This document shows positions 25,981 to 34,645 of a stretch of 64,000 bases of DNA, one piece after another. A model generated the notes under the pieces. It saw nothing but the letters and a program-made list of their open reading frames with translations. It had not been told where the DNA came from and did no database searches. Source of the DNA: Streptomyces jeddahensis (GTDB lineage Bacteria > Actinomycetota > Actinomycetes > Streptomycetales > Streptomycetaceae); the NCBI RefSeq assembly GCF_001642995.1, contig NZ_LOHS01000174.1, positions 1 to 64,000 on the forward strand, given 5' to 3'. How positions within the stretch are numbered: the first letter of the stretch is position 1; the number at the start of each line of letters is the position of its first letter. The position numbers and the translations under genes are program-made.

Positions 25981-26430
25981 TCAGTCGCCGTCGCCGCCCC
26001 CGACCCCCACCATCCTGCGCAGCATGTCCCGCAGGGACACCCGCTCGTCCCGGGAGAGGCTCGCCAGCGGCTCGCGGGCGAAGTCCAGTGAGTCCCGCAG
26101 GCTGCGCGCCGTCCGCACGCCCTCCTCCGTGGGCGCGGCCAGCTTGACCCGGCGGTCGGCGGGGTCCGGGCGCCGCTCCACGAGCCCGCGGGCCTCGAGG
26201 CGGTCGATGATCCCGGTGACGTTCGACGGCTCGCACTTCAGTCTCTGTGCCAGCTGCCGCATGGGCAGCGGCTCCAGGGACAGCAGCCCCAGGACGCGGG
26301 CCTGCGCGCCGGTCAGCGCGTGCCGGCCAGCCGCCCGCTCGTACTCCTCGTGGTAACGGGCCACGACGGTGCCGATGAGTTCGACGACCTCGAGGGTCAG
26401 GGAGTCTGTGCGGGTGTTCCGGCCGGCCAT
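25981..26430 (-). CDS. MarR-family regulator
   Basis: A 149-residue MarR winged-helix protein. The DNA-binding core is LPMRQLAQRLKCEPSNVTGI followed by IDRLEARGLVERRPDPADRR, the diagnostic wing. N- and C-terminal helices form the dimer interface. ATG 26430 follows TAGCCT (26438-26443, minus strand) by 7 nt, a leaderless arrangement. It is divergent from an NADP-dependent oxidoreductase, and the 90-bp gap holds a perfect dyad, so it most likely represses itself and the oxidoreductase. The inducer is probably an electrophile or phenolic compound, by analogy with similar MarR-reductase pairs. Confidence 0.9.
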   Translation of the reverse strand: MAGRNTRTDSLTLEVVELIGTVVARYHEEYERAAGRHALTGAQARVLGLLSLEPLPMRQLAQRLKCEPSNVTGIIDRLEARGLVERRPDPADRRVKLAAPTEEGVRTARSLRDSLDFAREPLASLSRDERVSLRDMLRRMVGVGGGDGD

Positions 26431-26452
26431 GCCCACCAGGCTACCGGGTTGC

Positions 26453-26504
26453 TTGACATCATGAAATATTCAGGAGCATGGTTGTTTCAGAACCTGAAAC
26501 AACC
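26453..26504. promoter_or_regulatory. MarR operator and divergent promoter region
   Basis: GGTTGTTTCAG (26480-26490) and CTGAAACAACC (26494-26504) are perfect 11-bp inverted arms with a 3-nt spacer. A weaker dyad TGAAATATTCA lies at about 26462-26472. TTGACA (26453-26458) is a good -35 for the rightward oxidoreductase gene. A repressor on the perfect dyad would cover the transcription start. Confidence 0.8.
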
Positions 26505-26520
26505 CGGAAAGGCGCCTCCC

Positions 26521-27552
26521 ATGTCCGTGAGCCCAGAGCAGCTGCCCGCGACCAGCCGCGAATGGCACCTGCTGAGCTACCCGCACGGCTGGCCCAAGCC
26601 CGAGGACTTCGCCCTGCGCGAGGTGGAGCTGCCGCAGCCCGGCGAGGGCCAGGTGCTCGTGCGCAACCTCTTCCTGTCCGTGGACCCGTACATGCGCGGC
26701 CGGATGAGCACGGCCAAGTCGTACGTCGCGCCCTTCGAGCTGAACCAGCCGATGCAGGGCGGCGCCGTCGGCCGCATCGTCGCGTCGGACGTCGAGGGCC
26801 TGGAGGCCGGCGACCACGTCCTGCACTTCGAGGGCTGGCGCGAGTACGCGGTGGTCGACGCCAAGCACGCCGTGAAGGTCGACCCCGATGCGGCGCCGCT
26901 GAGCACCTACCTCGGCGTGCTGGGCATGACGGGCCTGACCGCGTACGCGGGTCTGCTGCGCGTCGCCGGGTTCAAGGAGGGCGAGACCGTCTTCGTGTCC
27001 GGCGCGGCCGGCGCCGTCGGCAGCCAGGTCGGCCAGATCGCCAAGCTCAAGGGCGCCGCGCGCGTCATCGGCTCGGCGGGCTCGGACGACAAGGTCAAGC
27101 TGCTCGTCGAGGAGTACGGCTTCGACGCGGCCTTCAACTACAAGAAGGGCCCGGTCTCGCAGCAGCTGCGCGAGGCCGCCCCGGACGGCATCGACGTCTA
27201 CTTCGACAACGTCGGCGGCGACCACCTCGAGGCCGCGATCGGCTCCCTCAACCGGGGCGGCCGGATCGCCGTGTGCGGCATGATCTCCGTCTACAACGCC
27301 ACGGAGCCCGCGCCGGGGCCGCGCAACCTCGCCCGCCTGATCCAGACCCGCGGCCGCATCGAGGGCTTCCTCGTCGGCGACCACTACGACCTGCAGCCGC
27401 AGTTCGTCCAGGAGGTCGGCGCCTGGGTCCGCTCCGGTGAGCTGAAGTACCGCGAGACGGTCGTCGAGGGCATCGAGAACAACCTGGAGGCGTTCCTCGG
27501 GGTGCTGCGCGGCGACAACACCGGGAAGATGATCGTCTCCCTCGAGGGCTGA
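26521..27552 (+). CDS. NADP-dependent oxidoreductase (zinc-independent MDR, CurA-like)
   Basis: A 343-residue medium-chain dehydrogenase/reductase without the zinc ligands of alcohol dehydrogenases. Family marks are VDPYMRGRM near residue 57, the Rossmann motif SGAAGAVGSQVGQIAKLKGA, FNYKKG and YFDNVGG. This matches the leukotriene-B4 12-hydroxydehydrogenase/CurA group that reduces alpha,beta-unsaturated ketones with NADPH. ATG 26521 has GGAAAGG upstream. The divergent MarR gene and dyad indicate induction by a toxic electrophile. A wobble-containing hairpin follows the stop. Confidence 0.9.
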   Translation: MSVSPEQLPATSREWHLLSYPHGWPKPEDFALREVELPQPGEGQVLVRNLFLSVDPYMRGRMSTAKSYVAPFELNQPMQGGAVGRIVASDVEGLEAGDHVLHFEGWREYAVVDAKHAVKVDPDAAPLSTYLGVLGMTGLTAYAGLLRVAGFKEGETVFVSGAAGAVGSQVGQIAKLKGAARVIGSAGSDDKVKLLVEEYGFDAAFNYKKGPVSQQLREAAPDGIDVYFDNVGGDHLEAAIGSLNRGGRIAVCGMISVYNATEPAPGPRNLARLIQTRGRIEGFLVGDHYDLQPQFVQEVGAWVRSGELKYRETVVEGIENNLEAFLGVLRGDNTGKMIVSLEG

Positions 27553-27569
27553 CGGTCCGAGAACCAGCC

Positions 27570-27602
27570 GTGGGGCGTCGGCCGATGCGGCCGGCGCCCC
27601 AC
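27570..27602. terminator. Bidirectional terminator
   Basis: GTGGGGCGTCGGCC (27570-27583) pairs with GGCCGGCGCCCCAC (27589-27602) with one G-T wobble and a 5-nt loop. It lies between the convergent oxidoreductase and SCO2400-like genes, within 20 nt of each stop. Confidence 0.75.
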
Positions 27603-27611
27603 TCGCTCACC

Positions 27612-28292
27612 TCAGGTGCACCACCACAGAAAGCGCGTGCACGTCTCCGACGGCTCCGGCTCCGGCGTCGGCGCGGGGGCGGTAGGCCGGGGCGCCGACG
27701 CCGAGGGGCGGACCACCGTCGAGTCCGCGGACGAGGGCGTCCGCGAGGCGCCCGACGAGACGGGTCCCGAGCTGGACTCCCCGCCCTCCGACGTGCCCTC
27801 TTCACCCTTTTTCTGCTTTTCGCTCTTCTTCGACTCCGACGCCGATGGCGAGGCACTGGCGGACGCCCGGTCCGCCGCCGATGAGCCCGTCTCGCCACTG
27901 ATCGGCCGTGCACTGCTCGCGCCGGTCGGCGCGCCGTCCACGGAGTCGTCCGCCACGGCGTCGGGCACGGTGGCCGCCTGATCGTCACCCGGCGACTCGA
28001 GCCCCAGCTCGGCCAGGCTCAGGCCGCCGACCGCCAGTGCAAGTCCCGCACCGATCAGCACCGTTCGGCGGCGTCGGCGGCGTCGCGCCCGCAGCGACGC
28101 GCGGGCTCCGCGACCGCGGCGGCCCCCGCCGTCGAACTCCGCCTCTTCTTCGTACGCGTCGTCCGCTCCGTCAGCCGCCTCCTGTGCGGCGACGGATTCC
28201 GCGTACGCACGGCAGGCTTCGGCGGGGGTTCCGCACCCCGGGCAGGCGAGGGCGCCGTTGAGGTGCCTTCGGCACGGGTGGCAGTAGTCCAT
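27612..28292 (-). CDS. SCO2400-family zinc-ribbon membrane protein
   Basis: A 226-residue Streptomyces-specific protein. The N-terminus has a CHPC...CPGC pair (residues 4-7 and 18-21), a zinc ribbon. An Arg-rich stop-transfer (RRRRRRR) and one membrane helix (about 74-92, TVLIGAGLALAVGGLSLAEL) follow. The rest is a Ser/Pro/Glu-rich low-complexity outer region ending in the conserved CTRFLWWCT. The arrangement (cytoplasmic zinc ribbon, single helix, disordered exterior with a terminal Cys-Trp-Trp-Cys-like tip) suggests a sensor or anchor; no function is known. The start ATG has a -10-like TAGCCT 9 nt upstream. Confidence 0.75.
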   Translation of the reverse strand: MDYCHPCRRHLNGALACPGCGTPAEACRAYAESVAAQEAADGADDAYEEEAEFDGGGRRGRGARASLRARRRRRRRTVLIGAGLALAVGGLSLAELGLESPGDDQAATVPDAVADDSVDGAPTGASSARPISGETGSSAADRASASASPSASESKKSEKQKKGEEGTSEGGESSSGPVSSGASRTPSSADSTVVRPSASAPRPTAPAPTPEPEPSETCTRFLWWCT

Positions 28293-28466
28293 GACGCACG
28301 CAGGCTAGGCGCAGCAGCGGTTAAGGAAAAAGTGACTGGTGTGAAAGTTGTGTAGGGAATGGCCCATTCCGGCGCGTCGCGCGAGGCCTCTGCGGCATGT
28401 CGCCGCAACACATATGTGCCCGAACCATTGACACCTGACCTGCGCCATCCTTACTGTCTCGCCAGC

Positions 28467-28494
28467 ATTTCGAACGTGATCCGAAATTTCGAAC
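28467..28494. promoter_or_regulatory. TTCGA-type dyads before the dehydratase operon
   Basis: ATTTCGAAC (28467-28475) and CCGAAATTTCGAAC (28481-28494), with the perfect palindrome CGAAATTTCG (28482-28491), lie 20-48 nt before the dehydratase start. Related TTCGA dyads occur before the ABC importer, iclR and abfA genes at 40-46 kb, suggesting a common IclR-type regulator. Confidence 0.55.
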
Positions 28495-28514
28495 AAGCAC
28501 TGGGGGCAACTGCC

Positions 28515-29678
28515 GTGCGCATCACCGGAATCAGCACATACGTCGTGGGGACACCGTGGCGGAACCTGACGTACGTCCAGGTGCACACCGACGAGGGCAT
28601 CACGGGTGTCGGCGAGACCCGGATGCTGGGCCACACCGATGCGCTGCTCGGCTACCTGCGCGAGGCCGAGGCCAACCACATCATCGGTTCCGATCCGTTC
28701 GCTGTCGAGGACCTGGTCCGCCGCATGAAGTACGGCGACTACGGCCGGGCGGGCGAGATCGTGATGTCCGGTATCGCCGTGATCGAGATGGCCTGCTGGG
28801 ACATCAAGGGCAAGGCGCTCGGGGTGCCGGTGTGGCAGCTCCTGGGCGGCAAGGTCACCGACAAGGTCAAGGCGTACGCCAACGGCTGGTACACCACCGA
28901 GCGCACCCCGGAGGCGTACCACAAGGCCGCGCAGGAAGTCATGGCGCGCGGATACAAGGCGCTGAAGATCGACCCGTTCGGGACGGGCCACTTCGAGCTC
29001 GACCACGAGCAGAGCCTGTACGCGGTCTCGCTGATCGAGGCCGTGCGGGACGCGATCGGCCCGGAGGCCGAGCTGATGCTGGAGATGCACGGCCGCTTCT
29101 CGCCCGCGACCGCCGTCCGGCTCGCGCACGAGCTCGCGCCCTTCAAGCCCGCGTGGCTGGAGGAGCCGGTGCCGCCGGAGAACCTCAAGGCGCTGGAGAA
29201 GGTCGCCGCGAAGGTCGACATGCCGGTCGCGACCGGTGAGCGCATCCACGACCGGATCGAGTTCCGCGAGCTGTTCGAGAGCCAGGCCGTGGACATCATC
29301 CAGCCCGACGTCGGCCACATCGGCGGCATCTGGGAGACCCGCAAGCTCGCCGCGACCGCCGAGACGCACTACATGCTGGTCGCCCCGCACAACGTCGGCG
29401 GCTCGGTGCTGACGGCGGCGAGCCTCCAGGTGGGCTTCACCGCGCCCAACTTCAAGATCCTGGAGCACTTCAACGACTTCGCGGACGCGGAGATCAAGAA
29501 GGTCGTCAAGGGCGCCCCGCAGGTCGTCGACGGCTACTTCCACCTCTCGGACGCGCCCGGCCTCGGCGTCGAGCTGGACACCGACGCGGCTGCCGAGTTC
29601 CCGCAGCAGCAGGCCCGGTTCGACCTGTGGGCCGAGGGCTGGGAGAAGCGGAAGCCGAAGCAGAAGGAGGATCAGTGA
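28515..29678 (+). CDS. Enolase-superfamily sugar-acid dehydratase (DgoD-like)
   Basis: A 387-residue mandelate racemase/muconate-lactonizing enzyme family member that probably dehydrates an aldonate to a 2-keto-3-deoxy acid. Active-site marks are LKIDPFG, the metal ligand and His pair in EMHGR, the Glu ligands in WLEEP and ATGER, the Asp-His dyad in QPDVGHIGG and the late APHNVGG. The pattern follows D-galactonate dehydratase, but the first metal ligand is Glu (EMHGR), where DgoD has Asp (DFHGR). GTG 28515 follows a GGGGG run. Its stop overlaps the start of the next gene (GTGA), so it is translationally coupled to the alcohol dehydrogenase. TTCGA dyads lie just upstream. Confidence 0.85.
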   Translation: MRITGISTYVVGTPWRNLTYVQVHTDEGITGVGETRMLGHTDALLGYLREAEANHIIGSDPFAVEDLVRRMKYGDYGRAGEIVMSGIAVIEMACWDIKGKALGVPVWQLLGGKVTDKVKAYANGWYTTERTPEAYHKAAQEVMARGYKALKIDPFGTGHFELDHEQSLYAVSLIEAVRDAIGPEAELMLEMHGRFSPATAVRLAHELAPFKPAWLEEPVPPENLKALEKVAAKVDMPVATGERIHDRIEFRELFESQAVDIIQPDVGHIGGIWETRKLAATAETHYMLVAPHNVGGSVLTAASLQVGFTAPNFKILEHFNDFADAEIKKVVKGAPQVVDGYFHLSDAPGLGVELDTDAAAEFPQQQARFDLWAEGWEKRKPKQKEDQ

Positions 29679-30685
29679 GCACCGCGGTCGTCGTCGACGC
29701 GCCCGGCTCCTTCCGGCTGGTCGAGCACGCGCCGCGCGACCCCGCCCCCGGCGAGGCCCTCGTCCGCGTGCACGCGAGCGGGATCTGCGGCAGCGACCGC
29801 GAGATCTACCAGGGCAACCGTCCCGAGGGCTATGTGCGCTTCCCCCTCACGCCCGGCCACGAGTGGTCCGGGACCGTCGAGGCGGTCGGTGACGGCGTGC
29901 CCGCGGGGCTCGTCGGCCGGAAGGTCGTCGGCGAGGGCTTCCGCAACTGCCAGGTGTGCGACCGGTGCCACGCGGGCGAGACGACGCTGTGCACCGCCGG
30001 GTACGAGGAGACCGGGTTCACGCAGCCCGGCGCCATGGCCGCGACGCTGACGCTGCCGGCCCGGCTGCTCCACATCCTTCCGGACGACGCCGATCTGACG
30101 GCCGCCGCGCTCCTGGAGCCCGCCGCGTGCATCGCCGCGGCTGCGCTGAAAGCGAACGCCAGGCCGGGCGAGCGGGTCGCCGTGGTGGGCACCGGAACGC
30201 TCGGGATGTTCGCGGTGCAGTTCCTGGCCGCGGGCTCGCCCGCCGAACTCCTTGTGGTCGGCACCCGCCCGGACCGGCGCGAGATGTCGCTGTCCTTCGG
30301 GGCCACCGACTTCCGCACCCGGGACCAGGAGCTTCCCGACGACTTCGACGTGGTGATCGAGACCGCGGGATCGGCCTCCGCCGCCCGTACGTCGGCGGCC
30401 CTGCTGCGGCGCGGCGGACGGCTTGTCCTCACCGGCATCCCCGCGCCGGGCGCCGACGGGCTCGACCCGACGGACCTCGTGGTGCGCCAGCTCGAGGTGC
30501 AGACGGTCTTCGGCGCCCCGCCCTCCGCCTGGGCGCACACCGTACGGGCCTTCGGCGCCGGGCTGCTGAACCCGCTGCCGCTGGTCACCCACGAGCTGCC
30601 CCTCACGGGCTTCGCGGAGGCGATCGAGCTGGTGGGCTCGGGCGACCCCAAGGTCGGCAAGGTACTGCTCAAGCCGACCGCCTAG
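29675..30685 (+). CDS. Zinc-dependent alcohol/sugar dehydrogenase
   Basis: A 336-residue medium-chain zinc dehydrogenase. The catalytic zinc site is GICGSD with PGHEWSG, the structural zinc site is CQVCDRCHAGETTLC and the nucleotide fold is VAVVGTGTLGMFA. It resembles threonine/sorbitol-type dehydrogenases that oxidise polyols or sugars. GTG 29675 overlaps the dehydratase stop with GGAGG upstream. Pairing with an aldonate dehydratase suggests oxidation of the same sugar or of a pathway intermediate. A perfect 17-bp hairpin ends the two-gene unit. Confidence 0.9.
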   Translation: MSTAVVVDAPGSFRLVEHAPRDPAPGEALVRVHASGICGSDREIYQGNRPEGYVRFPLTPGHEWSGTVEAVGDGVPAGLVGRKVVGEGFRNCQVCDRCHAGETTLCTAGYEETGFTQPGAMAATLTLPARLLHILPDDADLTAAALLEPAACIAAAALKANARPGERVAVVGTGTLGMFAVQFLAAGSPAELLVVGTRPDRREMSLSFGATDFRTRDQELPDDFDVVIETAGSASAARTSAALLRRGGRLVLTGIPAPGADGLDPTDLVVRQLEVQTVFGAPPSAWAHTVRAFGAGLLNPLPLVTHELPLTGFAEAIELVGSGDPKVGKVLLKPTA

Positions 30686-30688
30686 ACC

Positions 30689-30731
30689 GTACGCCGGTAC
30701 GGGGGCTCCTGACACCCCCGTACCGGCGTAC
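30689..30731 (+). terminator. 17-bp terminator hairpin
   Basis: GTACGCCGGTACGGGGG (30689-30705) pairs perfectly with CCCCCGTACCGGCGTAC (30715-30731) around a 9-nt loop, starting 4 nt after the dehydrogenase stop. Confidence 0.85.
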
Positions 30732-30835
30732 ACCCATACCTGCGAACCGCGTACGAAATATCAAACGCGTAACAGCAGCCACGAAACCGCTGCTGATGGA
30801 CTATCAACGCTGCTGAGCGAACACCAAGGAGAACC

Positions 30836-31798
30836 GTGCCCGAGCCCACCGCCCCCCGCCGCCCCGGCGACAGCGCCCTCGGCCAGCTCGGCTTCGGCGC
30901 ACCCGCACCGGAGCCGGCCGACGCCTCGCCGCATTCCTTCCCGGACGGCGGCACCTGGCGCACCGAAGTCCCGTCCGTGGAAGGACCCGAGGCGCTCGCC
31001 GTGGTCCTCAAGGAGTCGTCCCGGCTCGATGTGCCGATCCACCGCATCAGCCAGGGCAGCGGCGTCTGGATGCTCACCGACGCCGAGATCACCGAGATGG
31101 TCGAGGCCTGCGCCGAACGCGACATCGAGCTGTGCCTGTTCACCGGTCCGCGCGGCACCTGGGACATCGGTGCCGCGACCCGTACCCAGTCGGGGGGCGC
31201 GGGTCTGCGGGCGCGCGGGCACGACTCCGTCGCGGGCTGCGTTGAAGACGCCGTGCGTGCCACGGAGTTGGGCGTGAAGTGCCTGCTCGTCGCCGACGAG
31301 GGCGTGCTGTGGCTGCTGCACCAGCTGCGTGAGCAGGGTGTGCTGCCCGCCGACACGACCTTCAAGGTGTCGGCGCTGGTCGGGCCCGTGAACCCGGCGT
31401 CGTTCGCCGTGTGGGAGCAGTTGGGCGGTGACTCGATCAACATCCCCTCGGATCTCACCTTCCAGCACCTCACCGAGATCCGGCGGGTGAGCCGGGCGCC
31501 GATGGACCTGTATGTCGAGGCTCCGGACGACCTGGGCGGCTACGTGCGGATGTACGACGCGGCGGAGCTGATCCGGCGCGGCGCCCCGCTGTACCTGAAG
31601 TTCGGGCTCTCCAAGGCTCCCGGCATCTACCCGTACGGCGCGCACATGCGGGACACCGTGCTCGCGACCGCCCGTGAACGGGTGCGGCGCGGCCGCCTCG
31701 TTCTGGATCTTCTTGCCCGACACGGCGCCGACGGTGGCATGTCCCCGCTAGGCTCCCGACTGCCTGGTCAGCTCAAGCGTTTCGCGATTCCCACATAA
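30836..31798 (+). CDS. TIM-barrel-like protein of the sugar cluster, unassigned
   Basis: A 320-residue soluble protein. Alternating strands and helices (VPIHRISQGSGVWMLTDAEI, LCLFTGPRGTWDIG, VKCLLVADEGV, DSINIPSDLTFQHL, LYLKFGLSKAPGIYPYG) suggest a TIM barrel, perhaps distantly like U32-type or aldolase folds. I cannot name its reaction. GTG 30836 has AAGGAG 4 nt upstream of it. It lies after a strong terminator, so it has its own promoter; the upstream 100 bp contains the repeated elements ATATCAAACGC and CTATCAACGC. Position between the dehydratase/dehydrogenase pair and the ChvE importer suggests a step in the same sugar pathway. Confidence 0.6.
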   Translation: MPEPTAPRRPGDSALGQLGFGAPAPEPADASPHSFPDGGTWRTEVPSVEGPEALAVVLKESSRLDVPIHRISQGSGVWMLTDAEITEMVEACAERDIELCLFTGPRGTWDIGAATRTQSGGAGLRARGHDSVAGCVEDAVRATELGVKCLLVADEGVLWLLHQLREQGVLPADTTFKVSALVGPVNPASFAVWEQLGGDSINIPSDLTFQHLTEIRRVSRAPMDLYVEAPDDLGGYVRMYDAAELIRRGAPLYLKFGLSKAPGIYPYGAHMRDTVLATARERVRRGRLVLDLLARHGADGGMSPLGSRLPGQLKRFAIPT

Positions 31799-31934
31799 CG
31801 TTCCGGCCAAACCCTCTTCACAGAAGAAGACACGGCCGCGCAGAATCCGACACGACCTGCACAGGTCCGTCACATCTCGCTCGTCGCAGTCTCCTCGCCC
31901 GACCGAGCACCACCCCACACCAAGGATGTTGATC

Positions 31935-33047
31935 ATGCGCAATCGCAGAGCCGTCACCCTCGCCACCGCCGTCACCGCTGCGCTGGCTCTCACCCTCACC
32001 GCCTGCGGCCAGAGCAGCGAGGGCGGCAGCGAGCAGGACAAGGGCAGCGCCAAGGGCGGCACCATCGGCATCGCGATGCCGACGAAGTCCTCCGAGCGCT
32101 GGATAGCCGACGGCAAGAACGTGGTCGCGGACCTGGAGTCCAAGGGCTACAAGACCAAGCTGGTCTACGGCGAGGACGACCCCGACCAGCAGGTCTCGCA
32201 GATCGAGAACCTGATCACCCAGGGCGTCAAGGCGCTGATCATCGCGGCGATCGACAACAAGTCGCTGAACAACGTCCTGCAGCAGGCCAAGGACGCCGGC
32301 ATCCCGGTGATCTCCTACGACCGCCTGATCCTCGGCACCAAGAACGTCGACTACTACGCGACCTTCGACAACGAGAAGGTGGGCGAGCTCCAGGCCGGCT
32401 ACCTCGTCGAGAAGCTCGGCCTGAAGGACGGCTCCAAGAAGGGCCCGTTCAACATCGAGCTGTTCGCCGGCTCCAACGACGACAACAACACGAGGTACTT
32501 CTTCGGCGGCGCGATGAAGGTCCTGCAGCCGTACATCGACAAGAAGCAGCTCGTCGTCAAGTCCGGCCAGACCAAGCTCACCGAGGTCACCACCCTGCGC
32601 TGGGACGGCGCCACCGCGCAGCGCCGCATGGACGACATCCTGACCAAGTCGTACAAGACCGACGAGGTCGACGCGGTGCTCTCGCCGTACGACGGCATCT
32701 CCATCGGCATCATCTCGGCGCTGAAGTCGGACGGCTACGGCTCCAAGGACAAGCCGCTGCCGGTCATCTCCGGGCAGGACGCCGAGGTCGCCTCGGTGAA
32801 GTCGATCATCGCCGGCGAGCAGTCGATGACCGTGTACAAGGACACCCGCGAGCTCGCCAAGGTGGCCTCGGGCATGGTCGACGCCGTCCTCAACGGCAAG
32901 AAGCCCGAGGTCAACGACACCAAGACCTACGACAACGGCGCCAAGGTCGTCCCGGCGTACCTGCTCGAGCCGGTGGCCGTCGACAAGAGCAACTACAAGA
33001 AGATCGTCGTCGACTCCGGCTACATCAAGGAGAGCGACCTCAAGTAA
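31935..33047 (+). CDS. chvE: ChvE-type monosaccharide-binding lipoprotein
   Basis: A 370-residue periplasmic-binding-protein type I lipoprotein. The signal peptide ends in the lipobox LTAC (residues about 23-26), followed by a Ser/Gly/Glu linker. The binding domain begins GGTIGIAMPTKSSERWIADG and has the ChvE-type IAAIDNKSLNNVL, ISYDRLI and GAMKVLQPYI segments. ChvE homologues bind arabinose, galactose, glucose or xylose. ATG 31935 is chosen over ATG 31926 because AAGGA (31922-31926) is 8 nt away. It is followed by its ATPase and permease genes in one operon. Confidence 0.92.
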   Translation: MRNRRAVTLATAVTAALALTLTACGQSSEGGSEQDKGSAKGGTIGIAMPTKSSERWIADGKNVVADLESKGYKTKLVYGEDDPDQQVSQIENLITQGVKALIIAAIDNKSLNNVLQQAKDAGIPVISYDRLILGTKNVDYYATFDNEKVGELQAGYLVEKLGLKDGSKKGPFNIELFAGSNDDNNTRYFFGGAMKVLQPYIDKKQLVVKSGQTKLTEVTTLRWDGATAQRRMDDILTKSYKTDEVDAVLSPYDGISIGIISALKSDGYGSKDKPLPVISGQDAEVASVKSIIAGEQSMTVYKDTRELAKVASGMVDAVLNGKKPEVNDTKTYDNGAKVVPAYLLEPVAVDKSNYKKIVVDSGYIKESDLK

Positions 33048-33094
33048 CCCACCGCCACCGACCGACGATTCACCACTGATTGGAAGGCACGACC

Positions 33095-34645
33095 ATGGCG
33101 GGACCCGTCCTGGAAATGCGCTCGATCGTCAAGACCTTTCCCGGCGTCAAGGCGCTTTCGGACGTCACGCTGACCGTCCAGCAGGGCGAGGTCCACGCCA
33201 TCTGCGGGGAGAACGGCGCCGGCAAGTCGACCCTGATGAAGGTCCTCTCCGGCGTCCACCCGCACGGCTCCTACGAGGGCGAGATCCTCTTCGAGGGAGA
33301 GGTCTGCCAGTTCAAGGACATCCGGGCGAGCGAGCAGCAGGGCATCGTCATCATCCACCAGGAGCTGGCGCTGGTGCCCTACCTGTCCATCGCCGAGAAC
33401 ATCTTCCTCGGCAACGAGCACGCCACGCGCGGGCTCATCAACTGGAACGAGACCCTGCGGCACGCCACCGAGCTGCTGCGCCGGGTCGGTCTCTCCGACC
33501 ACCCGGAGACCCGCGTCGCCGACATCGGCGTGGGCAAGCAGCAGCTCGTGGAGATCGCCAAGGCGCTGTCCAAGAAGGTGAAGCTGCTCATCCTGGACGA
33601 GCCGACCGCGGCACTGAACGACGAGGACAGCGGCAAACTCCTCGACCTCATCCTGGAGTTGAAGAAGCAGGGCATCACCTCGATCATCATCTCCCACAAG
33701 CTGAACGAGATCCGCAAGGTCGCCGACTCGGTGACGATCATCCGCGACGGGCGGTCCATCGAGACGCTCGACGTGAAGGCGCCGGAGACGACCGAGGACC
33801 GGATCATCAGCGGCATGGTCGGCCGCGACCTCGACCACCGCTTCCCGGAGCGCACCCCGCACGAGCCGGAGGAGGGCGCGGCCCCCGCGCTGGAGATCCG
33901 CAACTGGACCGTGCACCACCCCATCGACCAGCAGCGCAAGGTGGTCGATGACGTGACGATCAACGTACGGCGCGGGGAGATCGTCGGCATCGCCGGCCTC
34001 ATGGGCGCCGGCCGCACCGAGCTCGCGATGAGCGTCTTCGGGCGGACGTACGGCCGTTACGGGGGCGGCACGGTCCTGAAGGACGGCAAGGAGATCCGTA
34101 CGAAGACGGTGGCCGAGGCCGTGGGGCACGGCATCGCGTACGTCACCGAGGACCGCAAGCACTACGGCCTCAACCTCATCGACACGATCAACCGCAACAT
34201 CTCGCTGAGCGCCCTCGGCAAGGTCGCCAAGCGCGGAATCGTCGACGAGCACGAGGAACGGCAGGTCGCCGAGGGCTTCCGCAAGACCATGAACATCAAG
34301 GCGCCGACCGTCTTCGAGCCGGTGGGCAAGCTCTCCGGCGGCAACCAGCAGAAAGTCGTCCTCAGCAAGTGGATCTTCGCGGGTCCGGACGTGCTGATCC
34401 TGGACGAGCCGACGCGCGGCATCGACGTGGGAGCCAAGTTCGAGATCTACACGGTCATCGACAAATTGGCCGCAGAGGGCAAGGCGGTCGTCTTCATCTC
34501 CTCCGAGCTGCCCGAGCTGCTCGGCATGTGCGACCGCATCTACACCATGGCCGCCGGGCGGCTCACGGGTGAGGTTCCGCGGGCCGAGGCCACGCAGGAA
34601 GTGCTGATGCGTCAGATGACTAAGGACAAAGAGGTAACGCGATGA
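33095..34645 (+). CDS. mmsA: Multiple-monosaccharide ABC importer ATPase
   Basis: A 516-residue double ATPase of the sugar class (CUT2). Domain 1 has Walker A GENGAGKST, the signature-like VGKQQLVEIAKAL and Walker B LLILDEPT. Domain 2 (about 265-510) has the degenerate Walker A GLMGAGRTE, the signature LSGGNQQKV and VLILDEPTRGIDVG. It powers sugar import by ChvE/MmsB. ATG 33095 follows GGAAGG; the stop overlaps the mmsB start (ATGA). Length and arrangement match GguA/MmsA proteins. Confidence 0.92.
   Translation: MAGPVLEMRSIVKTFPGVKALSDVTLTVQQGEVHAICGENGAGKSTLMKVLSGVHPHGSYEGEILFEGEVCQFKDIRASEQQGIVIIHQELALVPYLSIAENIFLGNEHATRGLINWNETLRHATELLRRVGLSDHPETRVADIGVGKQQLVEIAKALSKKVKLLILDEPTAALNDEDSGKLLDLILELKKQGITSIIISHKLNEIRKVADSVTIIRDGRSIETLDVKAPETTEDRIISGMVGRDLDHRFPERTPHEPEEGAAPALEIRNWTVHHPIDQQRKVVDDVTINVRRGEIVGIAGLMGAGRTELAMSVFGRTYGRYGGGTVLKDGKEIRTKTVAEAVGHGIAYVTEDRKHYGLNLIDTINRNISLSALGKVAKRGIVDEHEERQVAEGFRKTMNIKAPTVFEPVGKLSGGNQQKVVLSKWIFAGPDVLILDEPTRGIDVGAKFEIYTVIDKLAAEGKAVVFISSELPELLGMCDRIYTMAAGRLTGEVPRAEATQEVLMRQMTKDKEVTR

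Noticed and set aside
28359..28514. Longer start (28359) for the enolase-superfamily enzyme
   Set aside because: The extension lies across the TTCGA regulatory dyads and has no similarity to the family; GTG 28515 matches the family start (RITGISTYVV).
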